A DNA stretch of 64,000 nt from Macrotrachela quadricornifera. Taxonomy: Eukaryota > Rotifera > Eurotatoria > Philodinida > Philodinidae. The stretch lies in contig JAJEKB010001187.1 in the NCBI GenBank assembly GCA_022393335.1, positions 29,042 through 93,041 of the forward strand. The letters run 5' to 3'. The notes beneath the pieces were generated by a model. It was not told the DNA's origin. It searched no databases and saw only the letters and a program-made list of their open reading frames with translations. The translations under genes were made by a program, and so were the position numbers. Each line of letters starts with the position of its first letter. Position 1 is the stretch's first letter. Below, in pieces: positions 62,257-64,000 of the stretch.

Positions 62257-63928
62257 ATGTCAAGTCTTCTTCCATCATCATCATCTCAAATAAATGCAAA
62301 TATTAATGTTGGCAATGGTACATTACAACGTTCATCAGTTAATAATGCAGCAGCAGATGCATTAAGAAAAAAAATGCAACAATTACGTGATGAACTTGAA
62401 TTAGTTAAAGATGATTTAGAACGTTCACGTAAAGATTTTGAAAAAGAACGACATGCTCGTGAAATAGTATATTTCATTTTTTTAAAAGTAAACAAAAAGA
62501 AAAAAAAACATTTTCTTTTTTTTATTTAGGCTGACGCTGAAGTTAGTCAATTAACACGTAAACTTCATTCATTTGAAGAACAACTTGAACGTACAGAAGA
62601 ACGATTATTACAAACAACAAATAAACTTGATGAAGCATCGCATACTGCTGATGAACGAGAACGGTTAATTTATTTTTTATTTTAATTAATAGAAAAAAAA
62701 TATATTGTTTTTTTTTTTCGTCTTATTTTAGAACAAGAAAAATGTTAGAAAATCAATTAAATCTTGGAAGTGATCGTACAGAAATGCTTGAAATACAATT
62801 AAAAGAAGCTCGTGCACTTGCTACAGAATCTGATAAAAAATATGATGAAGTAGCACGAAAACTTTTAATACAAGAAAATGAACTTGAAAAAGCAGAAGAT
62901 CGAGCTAAACGATCAGAAATGTATATTTTAATTCATTTTATAAAATAAAAACAAAAAAAAAAGAATTTTCTTTATTTTAGGAAATCTGTTGATTTAGAAC
63001 ATGAAATGAAAAATCTTCATCATCAATTAAAATCATTTTTGGCTCGTATTGATGATGTATATACAAAAATATTTCATTTATTTATTTTATATAATTACTT
63101 TTCTTTCTTTTTTCTATTTATTTAGGCTCAAAATAAAGAACAAAGTTATGAAGATCAAATACGTCGTCTTTCTCAACATTTAAAAGATGTAAGTCTTCTA
63201 TTCTTTTTTTCTTAAAACAGATATTTTTGAAAATTAATAATAAAATAAACAATAACAATATTAGACTGAACGACGATCAGATCTTGTTTCTAACGAACGA
63301 TATAATCTACAAAAATCAGTAGAATTTGTTGCAGGTATTCAATAAAAATCTAACAAAAAAATGAGACATGATTTTGTGTGTGTGTGTGTGTGTTTGTATA
63401 TTTATTTGCATGATTTTATTTGCTGTGTTGCATGTCTAGGCTGAAACACGTGCTGAATATTCTACCAAACAAGTACAACGACTACAGCGTGAAGTAGATA
63501 TACTTGAAGGTTTGTATATTTTTTTGTTTAGATATGGAGATATCCTATTGCAAAGGTTTTAATAAGATTAAATCTAAACAAAAAAAACTAATCCTAAGTC
63601 ATAGTTGCGTAGGTCAATTTTTAGCAGTATATTGATGAATATTTTTACAAGTAAAAATCTCTAGCAATTTAATCTTTGTCATTAATTGGAAATGATTGCC
63701 ATATTGAAAACTAAAAATTTTTACTAAGAAAAAATGTTCTGTATTCACATTAGGAAATAAAACGAAGTGTGGATGAACTAGATGAATACTTTTTTTCCTC
63801 ATAAAAATAATATGTATATATTTATATATTATTTGATTATTTTAGAAGAACTTCAAGGTGAACGTGATCGTTGCAAAACTCTACAAAATGAAATGGAACG
63901 TTGTTTTACAGATTTACAATTACTTTAA
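62257..63928 (+). CDS. TPM: Tropomyosin
   Basis: Exons 62257-62466, 62530-62663, 62732-62920, 62981-63056, 63126-63188, one of 63265-63334 or 63440-63509, and 63846-63928 give 274 aa. Tropomyosin is the parallel coiled-coil dimer that runs along actin filaments and sets myosin access. Seen: unbroken heptads throughout and the family signature LEIQLKEARALATESDKKYD, then EVARKLLIQENELEKAEDRA. The C-terminus ERCFTDLQLL occupies the place of the usual DHALNDMTSI-like end. The first exon is atypical: a Ser/Asn-rich non-helical start (MSSLLPSSSSQINANINVG) precedes the coiled coil. Two alternative internal exons are both 70 nt, and their homology and phases force one-or-the-other use. The transcript listed with the 63440 exon reads AETRAEYSTKQVQRLQREVD, the closer match to other animals. 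Confidence 0.92.
63265..63334 (+). other. TPM: Alternative tropomyosin exon (6a)
   Basis: Exactly 70 nt, preceded by TATTAG and followed by GTATTC; reads TERRSDLVSNERYNLQKSVE. Same length, entry phase 0 and exit phase 1 as the exon at 63440-63509, and aligned with it at Glu, Arg, Leu-Gln and Val. Including both exons makes TGA at the junction. Confidence 0.75.
63374..63394. repeat. GT microsatellite between the alternative exons
   Basis: About nine uninterrupted GT units in the 105-nt intron separating the two alternative tropomyosin exons. Such a GU tract in the pre-mRNA could bind splicing regulators; that role is inference. Confidence 0.85.
63440..63509 (+). other. TPM: Alternative tropomyosin exon (6b)
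   Basis: Exactly 70 nt, preceded by TGTCTAG and followed by GTTTGT; matches the conserved animal exon (AETRAE start). It replaces the exon at 63265-63334. Confidence 0.8.
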
Positions 63929-64000
63929 AAAGAAAAAGCAACTCAATGATGTCTATACATCTACATTTCTTCTATCTGTCAAACATTCATCGTTTTCGTT

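Noticed and set aside
1..64000. CRISPR arrays, bacterial operons, tRNA and rRNA genes
   Set aside because: No regularly spaced direct repeats, ribosome-binding sites or RNA-gene signatures were seen; the spliceosomal introns show this is nuclear eukaryotic DNA.

Overview
The window is AT-rich eukaryotic (animal) DNA. Genes are split by many very short GT-AG introns, mostly 50-70 nt, and intergenic distances are often only 50-250 bp. Orthologues of animal genes (PCM1, MRM2, ZC3H3, ferritin, MOSPD1, RABAC1, hexokinase, B4GAT1, TPC2, tropomyosin) can be rebuilt across these introns with all reading phases agreeing. Tiny introns, AT-rich codons, scattered decayed DNA transposons and AG acceptor-like motifs immediately before several start codons fit a bdelloid rotifer best. 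That assignment is inference; no species marker is present.

Layout. 1-6 kb: a DEK-like chromatin gene (-) and an RNF34/RFFL-type E3 ligase (+). 6.7-10 kb: an SLC35E3-like transporter (+) with a 2-kb intron. 10.7-12.9 kb: a decayed DDE transposase (-) and a hAT C-terminal remnant (+). 14.7-21.5 kb: PCM1 (18 exons) just downstream of mitochondrial rRNA methyltransferase MRM2 (both -). 22-25 kb: three unassigned genes, two intronless (one ParB-like/membrane, one secreted), plus a mariner-type MITE. 25.5-33 kb: transposon and repeat territory with a 10-base assembly gap, a ~680-bp foldback repeat, a full-length dead mariner, an F-box fragment, a small two-exon gene candidate and a second copy of the 11-kb transposase family. 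33.9-39.5 kb: ZC3H3 (-), a decayed SMARCD/BAF60 pseudogene, a WD40 relic, and a ferritin heavy chain with a textbook iron-responsive element in its leader. 40.1-40.6 kb: an internally deleted piggyBac-like element. 42.5-43.6 kb: MOSPD1-like (-). 45-57.4 kb: five same-strand genes packed head to tail (RABAC1, hexokinase, an unknown gene, B4GAT1, TPC2). 57.5-60 kb: a CUB-trypsin protease (-). 62.3-63.9 kb: tropomyosin (+) with a pair of mutually exclusive exons.

Most genes are unrelated housekeeping genes. The recurring theme is architecture: compact same-strand runs that may be processed by spliced-leader trans-splicing, interleaved with pseudogenised genes and dead DNA transposons. The most interesting individual signals are the ferritin IRE, the tropomyosin exon pair, a hexokinase with one in-frame TGA in an otherwise intact gene, the piggyBac and foldback elements, and the intronless ParB-like membrane protein.
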